Of a stretch of DNA of 64,000 nucleotides, positions 45,370 to 57,019 are shown in pieces. Every line of letters starts with the position of its first letter. The stretch's first letter is position 1. Source of the stretch: Sceloporus undulatus (lineage: Eukaryota > Chordata > Lepidosauria > Squamata > Phrynosomatidae); NCBI RefSeq assembly GCF_019175285.1, contig NC_056527.1:104212377-104276376 (forward strand). The letters run 5' to 3'. The notes under the pieces were generated by a model. It had not been told where the DNA came from. It was given only the letters and a program-made list of their open reading frames with translations, and did no database searches. Position numbers and translations under genes: made by a program.

Positions 45370-45632
45370 ACCCAGAACAATGGATGCAAGCTACAGGAAA
45401 AGAGATTCCACCTCAACATTAGTAGGAACTTCCTGACAGTAAGGGCTGTTCGACAGTGGAACACATTCCCTCGGAGTGTAGTGGAGTCTCCTTCCTTGGA
45501 GGTCTTTAAACAGAGGCTGGGTAGCCATCTGTCAGGGATGCTTTGATTTAGATTTCCTGCATGACAGGGGGTTGGACTAGATGGCCCTTGCAGTCTCTTC
45601 CAACTCTATGAGAATTCTATGATTCTATTGGG
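45370..45632 (+). repeat. CR1 LINE 3' end
   Basis: Sense tail: AGGAACTTCCTGACAGTAAG, GACAGTGGAACACATTCCCT, GGTTGGACTAGATGGCCC, terminal ATTCTATGATTCTAT. Opposite orientation to the adjoining CR1. Confidence 0.92.
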
Positions 45633-46318
45633 GTTTTCTGTTACTGCCATTATTAAAGTTACAATTCCGGATCCATTTAGTGAGCCCTGCTATACTAAGC
45701 TGGACTTGCTTCTGAGTTTCTAGGATTATCCTGTAATGATGAAGCAAAGGTTGCCCAGAGGAGCAGGGGTGACTGAATTGTACCAAACTTTCCCACTGGT
45801 GGTCTCCAAATGTGGTGGATTGCAACTCCCATAATTCCAGAGCCAGCATTGCTGGAAAGTACTGCATTATGGAAGGCTGTTTATATAAAATCTGACACTA
45901 TACAATAAGCAGAATGATGCAACAGAATGAGGTACAGCTTTATTTATTTATTTATTGCATATATATACCCCACTTTCTCCGGGGTGAGATCTAAGGTAGC
46001 TATCATTACTTTGTCAGCCTCTAGGATACAGAACCATGTAAGTCAATGGAGTCAGTGAAGCATCATGGGCATGGGACCTGGTATACACTTCAAAAAGTGG
46101 AGCCATGTTTGGGCATGGGAACCATGCAATTAAGGAACACATTTTGCAAGGCAGCCTGAATTTTATTGCAGGTCAACAAGGTGCATGTTATACTGGGAAA
46201 CTGGAAACATTTGTGGCTTTGGGGTCTTATACATATATATACAGGGAAGTATGCTTGGATGAACTTCACATCTATGTGTTTCATCATATAACACAAAAGT
46301 AGACCAAAGACCTGGACT

Positions 46319-46524
46319 ATTGTTGTTGTTCTGTAGTTTTTGACATGTTGACTCTTATCATGGGGTGTTCTTGGCATGATTTGTTATGCTTTTGCCTTCC
46401 TCTGAGTCTGAGAATGTGTGACTTGCCCAAGGGCACCCAGTGGTTTCCATGGCCAAGCAGGATTTGAACCCTAGTCTTCAGAGTTGTAGTCCAGCATTCA
46501 AACCTTTATACAACACTGGCTCTG
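46319..46524 (-). repeat. Sauria-type tRNA SINE
   Basis: Antisense: (TTG)n start, CACCCAGTGGTTTCCATGGC and AGGATTTGAACCCTAG (B box complement), GTATAAAGG-like head. Confidence 0.85.
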
Positions 46525-47430
46525 AGTACTTGGATACTCTGTAATCATTTAGTGACAAGATTACAGAAAAAGGCCTTCCAATGTGCACATTTTGCTAGCT
46601 CCGGTAAACAGGGGACTATTATCCAGATCTCTCCATTTCCCCTACTTCTTTTTTTTTTTGGGGGGGGGGGGGCAGGGGGACCAGTAAGACAATTGTGGAA
46701 TCCTGTTTTCAGAAGCCCTCCTCCAGTTCTTCTTGAGGAGTCAATTAGGGCTAATTACCCCCCCAATTTTCCAGCCATTTTCTGACAAAGGATGAAAATA
46801 AATTACACATTAAAAGACACTGGAGCATCTTCCCCCAGTCCATCCCATTGAGTCTCAAGGGACTATTAAAGTCAATTATGCAGATAGCCCTACATGCTTT
46901 TGTCTGTGGAGTAATGACGCACCCAAATCTGTAATTCCTCTCTCTATAAAACCTGGTATCCCTGATGTTTCATTGATCAACAGGTCCAGCAATTCAAGAC
47001 AGATTGCAAGGTTTGTATTGTAAGTAAGGAGTTTGGGGCCTTAAGGATATCAGTTAAGGGCTGGGGTTAAGAAGTTGACTTACAGAAAATGATTTTTATA
47101 ACATGGTTTATATAAAATGGTTTATTTTATATGTAACAAGCTTGCCAGATGATGCAGGTTCTTTCTGAAATGTGTATGACTAAAATATTCCGAGTTGTTC
47201 CACATTTTTACTGATAGAACTCAGGCACTTCAACAATCATAGAACAGGCAGAAGTTCCAGAGGTGAAGTCTTTTCCATCAGTACTTTATGTCACAAAAAG
47301 TTATGCCTTTTCGGAGTGTTATGTTTGATTACATATATGTTGCCTTTCATGTATCCTAGTGGTGGCTCTTCTATACTGGTTGATCAGTGAATCTGTCCTG
47401 GGTTTTAGTTTGATCTTTTAAGCAGCTGAA
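46525..47430. other. Intergenic, nothing recognised
   Basis: A T11G10 homopolymer junction near 46650; no gene seen. Confidence 0.4.
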
Positions 47431-47433
47431 TTA

Positions 47434-47772
47434 TGGGGCTGTACAGACGTGCAGCGGGATGTTTCCCCTTTTTGCTCCAGATTGGGGCCACAGCAAACAC
47501 ATGCCGTGGCCCTGTTCCACCCTTCAGAGGACTCAAAAAGAAGCTGCCCCAAGCGGCTCCTTGGAAGGGGCGTCATAAGTGCTGCGATACAGCGTTATGA
47601 CGACCCTTCCATGCTATGCTGTTTGGTTGCTGTGCTGGAGGTGCATCATGGCATGCCATCTAGAAGGCTGTGCACCAGAATGGTGCCCAGGCAGCAGCAT
47701 AAGGGCTTGGAGTGTGCAGACGCTCAGCTCTCACCCTGCCCACAGGCCGGCACAACGTGCCGGACTGTATAG
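47434..47772. mobile_element. GC-rich TIR element (GGGGCTGTACAGAC family)
   Basis: GGGGCTGTACAGACG at left and CCGGACTGTATAGCCCC at right; relative of 38070. Confidence 0.7.
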
Positions 47773-47978
47773 CCCCTTTGGGCTAAACAGACAGGTCAAA
47801 TGATGTGGCTTTGGGGCACTTTGGAGGTGTACTGTTTAAATGATGCACATATCCTAAGAGACCAGAAGCCATGTGGCTTCCGCGCTCTGATCCTGAGGAC
47901 TGGAGCATGGCTTCCGCATGGTTTCCGGACTCTTAGGACATGCATATTGTTTAAACAGCACACCTCCAAAGTGGCCTG

Positions 47979-48200
47979 AAGCCGAAGGCTTTCATGGCTG
48001 GCATCTGTAGTTTTTGTGGGTTTTTCGGGCTATGTGGCCATGTTCTAGAAGAGTTTCTTCCTGGCATTTTGCCAGCATCTGTGGCTGGCATCTTCAAATA
48101 ATGCATTCTCTGAAGATGCTAGCCACAGATGCTGGCAAAATGCCAGGAAGAAACTCTTCTAGAACATGGCCACATAGCTCGAAAAACCCACAAAAAACCA
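47979..48200 (+). mobile_element. Palindromic Penelope-like element with hammerhead-like cores
   Basis: Third copy: AAGAGTTTCTTCCTGGCATT left arm, AATGCCAGGAAGAAACTCTT right arm. Right arm CTGAAGATGCTAGCCACAGA then TGCTGGCAAAATGCC is a more diverged form of the motif. Probable diverged duplication TGGCCTG.A..CC at 47972 and 48201. Confidence 0.65.
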
Positions 48201-48219
48201 TGGCCTGCATCCACTTCCT

Positions 48220-48360
48220 TTGGCCAGTCTGGTTGGGCCCTACATCTCCTAAACAGGGGAAGGCAATGGCAGAACACCTCTGAACAAATATTGCCAAGAA
48301 AACCTCATAACAGGATCTCCTTAGGGTCACCATAAGTTGGAAATGACTTGAAGGCACACA

Positions 48361-48362
<2 letters not shown>
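48220..48362 (+). repeat. Sauria-type SINE 3' fragment with (AC)n
   Basis: GGCAATGGCAGAACACCTCT, TTGCCAAGAAAACCTCATAA, AGTTGGAAATGACTTGAAGG then (AC)n at 48359-48390. Confidence 0.8.
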
Positions 48363-48392
<30 letters not shown>

Positions 48393-48552
48393 TTGAAACC
48401 TCAGATAGCTCCTTTAAAGTTTGGATTAAAACTCAGAGTGGATTCGCTGCCCTAATACCACAGGAATCAACAGACACCACAGGTATAAACACTATATTCC
48501 ATACTGTACCTTACACATTGCTTGTAGTCCAACAGGTTTTGCAGATATCTTA

Positions 48553-49486
48553 GGACTTTATCACATCAGGCTGCTAAGATGCCACAATCACGTTAGTGTA
48601 GAAAATGCAAACATACTGGTTTGGGGACAGTAATTTTTGCACAGCTCTTCAAAACTGCCATGGTACTGCTATAGTCTCGAGCTCTGTCTTCCACACACCA
48701 GTCTTCATAAAATTGCCTTTCTGCCCTATGCCCTTCCCAGTGTGCCTTTTGGTCTGTGTTTTTAATATTTTAAATGTTGTAGTCACAGCAACTGATTACT
48801 GTATATGCCCATGTATAAGTCTAGAAATTTTAGTCAAAACGTGATCCAAAAAACCTGAGTCGACTTATCCAAGGGCCAATGTAAGTACTGTACTTTAACT
48901 CTTATTTATTTCATTCCCTGGTGAAAGGCAAGAGTTTAATCTGTCCTGGAAGCTGTAATTTTGTAAGTTCTTTGGCATTGTTTTTCTTTGCCTCATCCTT
49001 TACTTCATCCTTTACATCCTCTGTTACATGCCCCAAGGTTTTACCCTCGACTTATCTACAGGTCATATCAAAATCCATAATTCTGGACCCAAAACCTGCC
49101 CTTGACTTATACATGAGGTCAACTTATAGTTGAGTACATATGGTTAGTAAAAAAGAAAAGAAAAGAATAGAAACTGAAAAAAAGAAAGGAAAATAGCAAG
49201 GAGAAGGAAAGGGAGAAAGGAGCATATTTATGCTCACTTGCACCATCTGACTGCCTGACTATCAGAACTGCAGTGGGAGGAACCTATCACACGTGAATCA
49301 ATAGTGGAAAAGCAGCGTAACTGGGAGACATTGACGGGGTTGACACATCAATGAAAAGGAGCACTCCAGGAAGGCTTGGAAGCAGCAGCAGCTACAGGAT
49401 AGAAACGGCATCGTATAATAAGGTATGATCACAGACTCTATTATTTCACTGTAATTCTGCTTTGGCAGTCTTCTGTGATAAAGTCC
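48553..49486 (+). mobile_element. Long GGACTTTATC TIR element (934 bp)
   Basis: GGACTTTATCACATCAGG and TCTGTGATAAAGTCC as termini with TTA/TAG flanks. An internal 48780-49140 segment (TGTATATGCCCATGTATAAG to CTTATAGTTGAGTACATATG) is itself a palindromic insert with TA flanks. No transposase frame. Confidence 0.75.
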
Positions 49487-49520
49487 TAGGTGCTTGAAAA
49501 ATCTGTTTGACTAGACAGCA

Positions 49521-49544
49521 CCAATAGGAGACATTGTATAAAAG
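49521..49544 (+). promoter_or_regulatory. Galanin-like gene core promoter: CCAAT and TATAAAAG
   Basis: TATAAAAG at 49537-49544 with CCAAT at 49521-49525, about 160 bases before the ATG at 49701. TSS expected near 49570. It begins only 35 bases after the end of the 934-bp TIR element. Confidence 0.55.
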
Positions 49545-49700
49545 CACCAATGCTTCTATTATATGACTTTAGCCTCTCAGAAAGTTATGTCTGTCTCTGT
49601 CCTGTTTTCCTGGATAGATAGAGAATGAGATTTAGCATGAGGGGATGGTGGAATTGGACACAAGGAACTCTTTTTTAGTTTCTACTCTTTCTTGCATTAG

Positions 49701-49781
49701 ATGTGGAGCTCTCGGGCCATGTTCTGTCTCTCTTTGATCCTCTGTGGACTGCTTGGGGAATGCTTTGGAATTGCACTTGCG
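49701..49781 (+). CDS. GALP: Galanin-like exon 1, signal peptide
   Basis: MWSSRAMFCLSLILCGLLGE then CFGIALA, ending at GCG|GTGAGT in phase 0. An acceptor-like CTTTCTTGCATTAG directly precedes the ATG, so an additional 5' UTR exon is possible. Confidence 0.85.
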
Positions 49782-50156
49782 GTGAGTTAGATCAACCACT
49801 CCAGACCTATCCTGTCAAACCTTCTTGCTAAACAGACATCAGGGTCTCTGCACTTTCCATCCTCATTGCTTATGGTGCAGTCTGGTCTGCAGATGCAGAA
49901 GAAACAGTTGTAGAAACACCATGTCTGATCACAGGTGAAAGATTCCAATAGTGCATGCTTTTAATTGGAACACTAATTGTGAAGAATTTACTTATGAGTA
50001 AATTCATGCTTGATTCTGAATAGAATCTGCTCGTTGTGAATAGAATATTGCTCTACAGAAGATTCTCTTAAAGTCAGTATCTAGTAAATCTCTCCCAATA
50101 ATGGACCAAGTCGCCTTTTCTTTCCTATGACACTAGGGAGACTTTGTGTACATGTA

Positions 50157-50207
<51 letters not shown>

Positions 50208-53200
50208 GGTTAGTAAATTAGAGGGAAGGGGTGAAGAGAGGAAAACCAGTAAAACTAAGACTTATAACATAATCTCATGTAAATCTCAAGAACAAAGCTA
50301 CATCCAGAACTGAAGGGGTAGAAAATTACTTTCAAACCAGGAATGATTCTCTGCAATACTGATCCCATTTTAAGAAAATGAGAGATGAAGGGGGGATTAT
50401 AAAATCTATTAAAGAGAGGAAGTTTATATGTCTGATAGATACTGAGTGATAGCCTGGTGTCCAGTTCTGTACATGCTGTATTTCAAGGGAGGTCCCTTCA
50501 AGTCAGGCCATTCCACTTTAATTTCGTATGTTGTGCTTTCTGCTTACTGAAATAAATTACTGGGATCACCCAGTTTGTTAAAGCAGTGGAAACCTCCAAG
50601 TGGCTGTAGCACCTCTTATTATTCCTTACCATATTGGGAAGGGCAAAACTCCATCTCCACCTCTCCTCTCCATACGAGTACAGATTCCTTCCTCAGCTAA
50701 AGGAGAGCAAAATACTTTGAAATGTGTTTTCAGGGACTCATCCAGCTGAGAATCTGGAAATGCAGAGGACAGGCTGTGGCAGTCCTAGTTGATCTGTGCC
50801 TATTGGAAGTGATGGCATATACTGTATATGTAGGTCAGACTAGATTAGTGCTTCTTGAATTGTTTGGTGTTGGGGATCATATTTCTCCCCCAATGTGTCA
50901 GGGATCATACAATGGGAGTTATGCTTACTGTCTACAACTGTTTCTTTCTTTCCTGAAAACTCCCCAGGCACTGGCAGCTGATCATAGCCTGGCACCAGTC
51001 CATGGCCTACCACCTTGAGTAGCACTGGTCTAAGTGATGATGGCAAAACCCTAACTTACTACAACATTCCTATTTTTGCTTCCATAGCCCAAGGACAAGC
51101 GTGGCTGGACCCTGAACAGTGCTGGCTATCTGCTGGGACCCCGTAAGTTAACTCAAGTTTTGGGTGACATAAGAAAGATAACAGCCAAAATGTAAAGCAG
51201 GGGCGGGCAACTTGTGGCCTCCAGGCATTTTGGACAGCCACTCCCATCAGCCCTAGCTGGTGATGAGGAATAATTGTGGTCCAACAACATCTGGGGAATT
51301 TTATATCCTCCATCTCTCAAAAATCATTTTAAAGGCTAAACGTACACTTACTGAAGAGCATGTCCCAATTCATAAAGTGGGAGTTCTAAGCAGGATTGTA
51401 AGATTGTGCTGTAAGAGATCTGCTACTTTGTCAGACATGGACAGTGATAACCTCCATATGCTGTTGAACAGCAGCACTCATAATCCCTCACCACTGGCTT
51501 TTCAGGTTGTGGTCCAAATACGAGGTACCAATAGCTTTCATGGGATACCCACCACTTTTCTGGTGGTGGAAGAAAGTAGATGATAGCCATAACTGCTTTT
51601 GGAGAACACATACATTTTGATGGTCCCATTGTGTTCTGCTCAAGTAACTTTTTACAATCCTTCCTGGTACTTCAGAAACTTGCAAAATCTGTCTGACTAC
51701 TAGAAATGGAATGTGGAGAAAGAAAGCCAATGTGTACACTACATGCAACTATGCTCATCCATAACATGCATTGAATTTTTATATTCATTTCTATAGCTGT
51801 GATGAGAAGCTGTGGCCCTCCAGAAATTGCTGGACTGCAGCTCCTGTCGACCCTGACCATAGTGAGGGATGCTGGAAGTTGCAGAGGCCAGAAATAGCTG
51901 GAGGGCCAGTGCTGGTTACCTCTGTTGCACAAGTAATCCAACCAGCATTGCAGGTTAAATTTTCACAAGAATTACTATTCCACAGAATAATCAATAATTC
52001 TTGTATTATTTGTTTGTAGCACATTGCTGGCCTAAGGTGGGAGGGGAGTGCAACCCATGGGCCTAGGGTTGCCATCCCTGAGCGCCTCCAAACCGGGAAA
52101 AATGTAGGACATGGTTTTAAAATGTGGGATCTTTTTTTTTTTAATTTCCTTGCCAGGAAATTAAAAAAAAAAGTCCTACATTTTAAAACCTTGTCCAAGG
52201 CCTCCCTGGGGCCTGGGAGACAGCGTCAAGGCAGTAGGCAGGCAGCCACCCACCTCCGCCTCAGCCTCCTCCTCTGCCTCCACCTCCCGGGCCCAAGAAA
52301 GTGCCCAGCACGGAGGCACGCCAGGCAGAGGAGGCGGTGGGTGGTTGCCTGCCAGTGCCTGCTGGTCTGGCGCGCGTGCGCGTGCGCAAGGAGCACTAAG
52401 ACAGGCAGGCACCTCTGCCTCCTCCTCCGCTTGGCGTGGCCAGCAACGGAGGAGGAGGAGAAGGAGGTGCGCCTCCTGCGCGCACCTGTGCCCCCTTCCC
52501 CACCTCCCTGCCCCCCTCCTCCGCCTCCCCCCGCACACCGCCTCCTCCTTCGCCTCCTCCTTTGCTTCCTCCACAAGGCTTGGAATGGAGGAGGAGGTGG
52601 GTGGCGTGGCCACGCAGGGAGGCAGGGGAAGGTGGGTTGGTGCCGTGCGGGCCCCGAACCGGGGGCTGGGGGCCAAACCGGACCGGGATCGGGAGGGGGC
52701 CCCCAAAAGCGGGTTTGTCATGGGGGCCGCCGGGTTATGGCATCCCTACATGGGCCACATGTGCCCCCCAGGGCCATTTTTATAGCCCCCAGGGACTCTC
52801 AGTCAAGATTTTATTTTTGCAAAAAAAAAAAATGTTTTTGTTCCAGAATGCCACCAAATTCACTCTAGTGGCATGAATGGCATTCCCACCACATTTGGAG
52901 ACCCCCTGCACCCCCAGGGGTAAAAAACAAATTTAGCAAAATTTTGCAAAAATTTATTTTGCCCCAAATGTCCTCCAGGGGACCTTGGGTGCATTCTCAC
53001 CATATCTTGTAATCTTCCTTGTTGAATTTAGGCCTAGGAGAGGCCTTCTTTGAAGCAAAAAATGAATAGAAAGTGAATTTTGCTCACTTCCAGTAGTTAA
53101 AAAAAATGCTTTTTCTGGGCCTAAAATGGTTCAGGACACCCTCAAATCATAGTGAAAATGCCTCCCTTCCTGCCTTGAAGGCCTTTGGGGAAAATAAGTT

Positions 53201-55823
53201 TTGATTTTCTTTTTGTAGGTGCAATGGAGGAGTGTGGCCTTCCATGATCTCCTGGGAGGCTAATGCATCCCCCTGGGCTTCCACAGTTTCCCACATAAGG
53301 GAAAAGAAAACATTCTTTTCAAACTAATGAACATTTCTTGTCTGGTCTCTTAGGGGTTGTAATTATTATGTGCCACCAGGCAAACCAGGAAATTATTTTG
53401 TATCCTTGCTGTAATTTGTCTTCTTTTTTATTTAACTGCTGCAGCACTTCTCCCCTTCTACTCTCCTGTTCCCAAAGCAGATGCCCACCAGACTTTGCCT
53501 GATAAAGGAGGCCTGGCTGGTAAGCGAGATACCATGGAGGACTTGTATTCTCTAGGACAAGATCCCTATGGTGAGTAAGTGCCTCTGCCTGATTGTTCTG
53601 TCCTGGCCCTGTGTTCTGCATTCCTTTGCTCTGACCCCTTCATCTGTTTCCTCTGTGTTTCAGGGCATGCTATGCACCCTGGAGAGGACAGCAACCTCCA
53701 AAGTATGATGGATTTTCTCTCCTACCTAAACCTTCGAGGTGAGTTTAGAGGGCAGTATCTTTGCTAAAAGAACAATGTGTATGCACATACCTACATATGG
53801 ACAGAAAGATGAGAAACCTCTGGACTTCTGCTCCTTCTCAAAGAGGAGGTACCACATCTCCACAAGAAAGCATATGTATTGCATGCAAAAGGTTGCAGAT
53901 TCAGCCCCCACCATCTCCAGTTAGTTAGGAGTTCATAGAATAAGTTGATGGCTAACACCCTCTACCAATCAAAGTAGGTAATACTGAAATAGATGGACTG
54001 GAGAGCAAAGCTTCAATGCATTATTTGTTTGGGCTACAACCTTCAGACTCCCCCCATACAGTATGGAAGTTATAGTCCCCAAAGTATATTTTCCAAGCTA
54101 TACTTAGGAATATGTTTGTGCCAGGAAATTTTCACATGATCTGTTTTAATATCTAATCCTGTTCAGTTGTGCTAAATAATGCTCTGAAGTTAGTAAAAGC
54201 AGCTTCCAACATCACAGTGATGCCCTTTATTGGTATAAGCAATCATTTGGACAAAAGTGATGGAACCACCTCTTTGCATCTTCCTTTATCTTTATCAGGG
54301 CCTCCCCTTCACAGGCTGTCTGGAATTCTGTTAGAGACATACACATCTTTATGTCATGCTATGTATGCAGGGCCATAAAGTCACCATTGCACAACAGACA
54401 CATTCTGCTGATAACGGTGGAAGTGGAGTAATCAGACAGCATGTTCATCTGTGCCTTTTCTTTGCAAGTTGTGCATTGTGCAGTTCATGTTATGCACGTA
54501 ATCCTATATTTTGCATTGTGGTTGTGCATCGTGTATTGTGCATTGTGCATTGCGTAACGACACTTCATCACTGATATGTGTTGCACAATGTTGCTATTCT
54601 GCATGGGGGTTGAGTAGTGCTCATGTAGTGTATAACTGCATGTGGATATTTACACTCCTTTGAGAGGATGTGCGATTGAAGCAGCCTGTGTCATTTGCAT
54701 GGTTTCTTCCTTGCAAGTCTCCAACCGTCTTTCAATCCAGATAAATATATGATAATTTCAGCTGAGTGAGAGAGAGAATGAATGAATCTGGACAGGGAAG
54801 TGGGAAGAGGGAAGAAGAAACATGAAAAGGTGTGGGACAAATGGGCACAAATTGCCAGTCTGGAGAAGTCTTGGAACATAGGAAGCTGCCCAATACAAAT
54901 TTTAGATTATCAATCAACACCTGACAATAGCTTTCCAGGAACCTTCCAGCTTCACTCTTTCCTGCATTGGAGTGGGTAAAACAAACCAGAAATCAAAAAC
55001 TTGGTGTGAACACATGTGAACCTGAGTTTTTGATTTGTCATTCTCAAAGAAGTTATATCATATATGATAAAAGAGATCCAGTGTGGTGTAGTGGTTTGAG
55101 CATTAGACTATGGACTTTATCATACATGAGGAATTTCTCTTAATTTCGAATGAAAAGAAAGTGGGGCCAGAACACATTCACGTGAATTCGCTAGCTCAGC
55201 AAATTTACGTGAATGCGAATTGTGTTCGAACTGGCTTCCCATTGCCTGAAAATAGCATGCCATTGCCCGAATTTGCGTGTGGTAGTCTATCACGCAATAA
55301 CGTTATTGCATGATAGACGACCCATGATTACATTCGGATTGCCATTCGATTATACTACCAATTTCCCTTGTCTGATAAAGTCCTATGACTTTGGAAACCA
55401 GGGTTTGAATCCCTGCCACTTCAAAGATAATACTTCTTGGATGTGTGAGGATATGGTTTCGGTGGGGTAACCCCTGCATAGCGTAGTAGTTTGAGTCTTG
55501 GCCTAAAACTCTGAAGACCAAGGTTTGGTTCTCTGCTTGGCCTTGAAACCCACTGGGTGACCTTAAGCAAGTCACACTCTCTCAGCCTTGGTGGAAGGCA
55601 GTGGCAAACCTCTGAACCAATCTTGCCAAGAAAAACCCATGATAGGTTTCCAACCCCATGTTTTCCTTGGGCATGTGGTATGACCACACTTCATATAGGC
55701 AAAATATATGTAAAAGAAAAAAGAACTGGCAGGGATAAGAACTTAAAAATGCTTGTGTTTCTTTTTACAGACCAAAGAGCTGTTTCACGCCTGGCCTTTC
55801 CAGAAGAGTCAATGCAAAAGTAG
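49701..55823 (+). CDS. GALP: Galanin-family neuropeptide precursor (GALP/galanin paralogue)
   Basis: A secreted precursor for a ligand of galanin receptors. Five coding exons: 49701-49781, 51088-51142, 53445-53570, 53664-53738, 55771-55823 (390 nt, 129 aa); all phases join. Signal peptide MWSSRAMFCLSLILCGLLG; propeptide PKDKR; then GWTLNSAGYLLGP, the invariant galanin/GALP receptor-binding core; a new stretch PLLPFYSPVPKADAHQTLP; DKGGLA|GKR giving an amidated 38-residue peptide; then a flanking peptide with NLQSMMDFLSYLNLRDQRAV, like the galanin message-associated peptide (IMRTIIEFLSFLHLKE). The KR before GWTL and the GLAGKR end are galanin-like; the position beside KASH5 and PTH2 (human 19q13, like GALP) argues for GALP. 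Orthology is inference; family is certain. Confidence 0.85.
50159..50208 (+). repeat. (AC)n microsatellite
   Basis: About 25 AC units in intron 1 of the galanin-like gene. Confidence 0.95.
51088..51142 (+). CDS. GALP: Galanin-like exon 2, peptide core
   Basis: Acceptor TTGCTTCCATAG. PKDKRGWTLNSAGYLLGP plus one base; donor C|GTAAGTT. The exon break after GP is the same as in galanin. Confidence 0.95.
51198..51300. mobile_element. hAT-like palindromic MITE
   Basis: GCAGGGGCGGGCAACTTGTG with CACTCCCATCAGCCCTAGCTGG interior. Confidence 0.6.
51795..51912. mobile_element. Palindromic MITE
   Basis: TGTGGCCCTCCAGAAATTGCTGG and AATAGCTGGAGGGCCA arms around CTGACCATAGTGAGGG. Confidence 0.65.
52060..52770. 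repeat. GC-rich simple/CpG element
   Basis: Starts TAGGGTTGCCATCCCTGAG and ends GCCGCCGGGTTATGGCATCCCTA (inverted ends), with an AT palindrome at 52128-52175 and a long CCTCCTCCG-type interior. The ends mark it as a TIR element rather than a CpG-island promoter. The many long frames in both strands are compositional. Confidence 0.6.
52771..53400. other. Galanin-like intron, nothing recognised
   Basis: GCCCCAAATG- and CCCCAGGG-type stretches suggest an older repeat I cannot name. Confidence 0.35.
53445..53570 (+). CDS. GALP: Galanin-like exon 3, C-terminal part of peptide and GKR site
   Basis: Acceptor TTTAACTGCTGCAG. Encodes PLLPFYSPVPKADAHQTLPD, KGGLAGKRDTMEDLYSLGQD and PY, with the amidation-cleavage triplet GKR. 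Donor ATG|GTGAGTA. Confidence 0.9.
53664..53738 (+). CDS. GALP: Galanin-like exon 4, message-associated peptide
   Basis: Acceptor CTGTGTTTCAG; HAMHPGEDSNLQSMMDFLSY then LNLR; donor GAG|GTGAGT. Similar to the conserved EFLSFLHLK block of the galanin precursor. Confidence 0.88.
53930..55080. other. Galanin-like intron 4, mostly unassigned
   Basis: 54445-54590 carries imperfect TTGTGCATTGTG repeats. No gene recognised. Confidence 0.4.
55082..55450 (+). repeat. Sauria-type SINE interrupted by TIR element
   Basis: Head GTGTGGTGTAGTGGTTTGAG before 55112 and continuation TATGACTTTGGAAACCAGGG after 55383. Confidence 0.85.
55112..55383 (+). mobile_element. TIR DNA element (GGACTTTATC family)
   Basis: GGACTTTATCATACATGAGG to CTTGTCTGATAAAGTCC; flanking TAT on both sides as a 3-bp duplication. 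Confidence 0.87.
55472..55652 (+). repeat. Sauria-type tRNA SINE
   Basis: CATAGCGTAGTAGTTTGAGT head, AACCCACTGGGTGACCTTAA body; ends 118 bases before the galanin-like last exon. Confidence 0.85.
55771..55823 (+). CDS. GALP: Galanin-like exon 5, C terminus
   Basis: Acceptor TTTCTTTTTACAG; DQRAVSRLAFPEESMQK then TAG at 55821-55823. Confidence 0.85.
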
Positions 55824-56105
55824 TGGCCTCTGACCTGTGCTTGCTAGTACCACAGTTCCTCTTTTTTCTCCCCTTATCTCTTCTGTGTCTCTGTCTCTCA
55901 CTCTCTCTCTCTCTGCCTTCTTTTATTCCGACACATTCCTGGGTTAATATATGCTGCTGCCCAACCCTTCAACACTCACTAGAGACTGCTCTACCTCCTG
56001 TGCACTTGGCAAAACTGTTGTCCACTTTCATCCCCCACCCCATGCCTTCACTCCTTCTCAAATTTATACTCTTTCAGGGAAAAGTTACTTTTTTGGAGAA
56101 CAGAT

Positions 56106-56363
56106 TCCCCTGCTGAAGCAGTCTCTTTATCCCTTGCTGCAACATTTTCACTTAAGTAAACTAATTTCCTCCTGTCTGTGGTATGCAGAAACTAGAACTT
56201 GGGGCTTCACTTGTGCCTCAGAAACTCAAATGTGGGAGAAGCCTTGTAGACTGACTGAATAAACTTTTCTAAATTGCTTGTCTCCAGTACTGATGTATTT
56301 GAATGATTAACAGTTGTAGGGAGCAAGATGGAATCAGATGCACCATGTTTAGAATTCTTAACC
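56106..56363 (+). repeat. Segmental duplication copy 1 (galanin-like 3' UTR end)
   Basis: CCCTGCTGAAGCAGTCTCTT through GTTGTAGGGAGCAAGATGGA; matches 57020-57262 with scattered changes and small indels. Confidence 0.85.
56258..56263 (+). terminator. Galanin-like gene poly(A) signal AATAAA
   Basis: 435 bases after the stop, followed by TTGCTTGTCTCC. Probable principal 3' end. Confidence 0.65.
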
Positions 56364-57019
56364 ATTATGGCTCTGGGAGTTGTAGTAATTTTTCCAACCG
56401 CTTGACTCTTGTTCAGAGATCTATGCGTGTGCAAAGTCTTTTGCCTCATTTTTCAAAGACGGATTATCAACAATGCTTATTCTCTCTCCCTGTTATTACA
56501 CTCCAGTGCATCTTATGTCATCTGCATTGACTACTACATGCTTGGATTTGGATGACAGGCGCTTGTTCTTAAAAAGAGGGGATGTATATGTTTTGAGTGT
56601 GAAGTCACGACAACATTTGCAAAGTGTTGCTCTCTTGCCATACCATGCCTGTAAGCCTTTCTGGGAGCAGCCATAGTTTAGGAGTAAACCTTATGCTTTA
56701 TGAACGGAAAGCCCCACTTTTAATTGCTGGTGTCTCCATTTGGATGGATCAGGTACCAACTGATGGGAATTACTTTGGCTGAGACTCCGGAGAGCTGTTG
56801 CCAGAGTGTACAGTGCTTGGCTTGATGGACAAATAGTCTGATCTGGTATAAGACCTATGCCCATAATGCTTGCACTCACTTGATTAACCAAGCAACTTTG
56901 GAGAAGTTACTTATTTAGACTACAACACCCTAAATCCCCCTGGCTGGGATATTCTGAGAATTGTAGTACAAAAATAATTTGTCTAAGCCTGGAAAACACA
57001 CAGAAAAATATACACACTG

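Noticed and set aside
52122-52876. Many overlapping frames of 100-248 codons on both strands
   Set aside because: Compositional openness of a GC-rich repeat with inverted ends.
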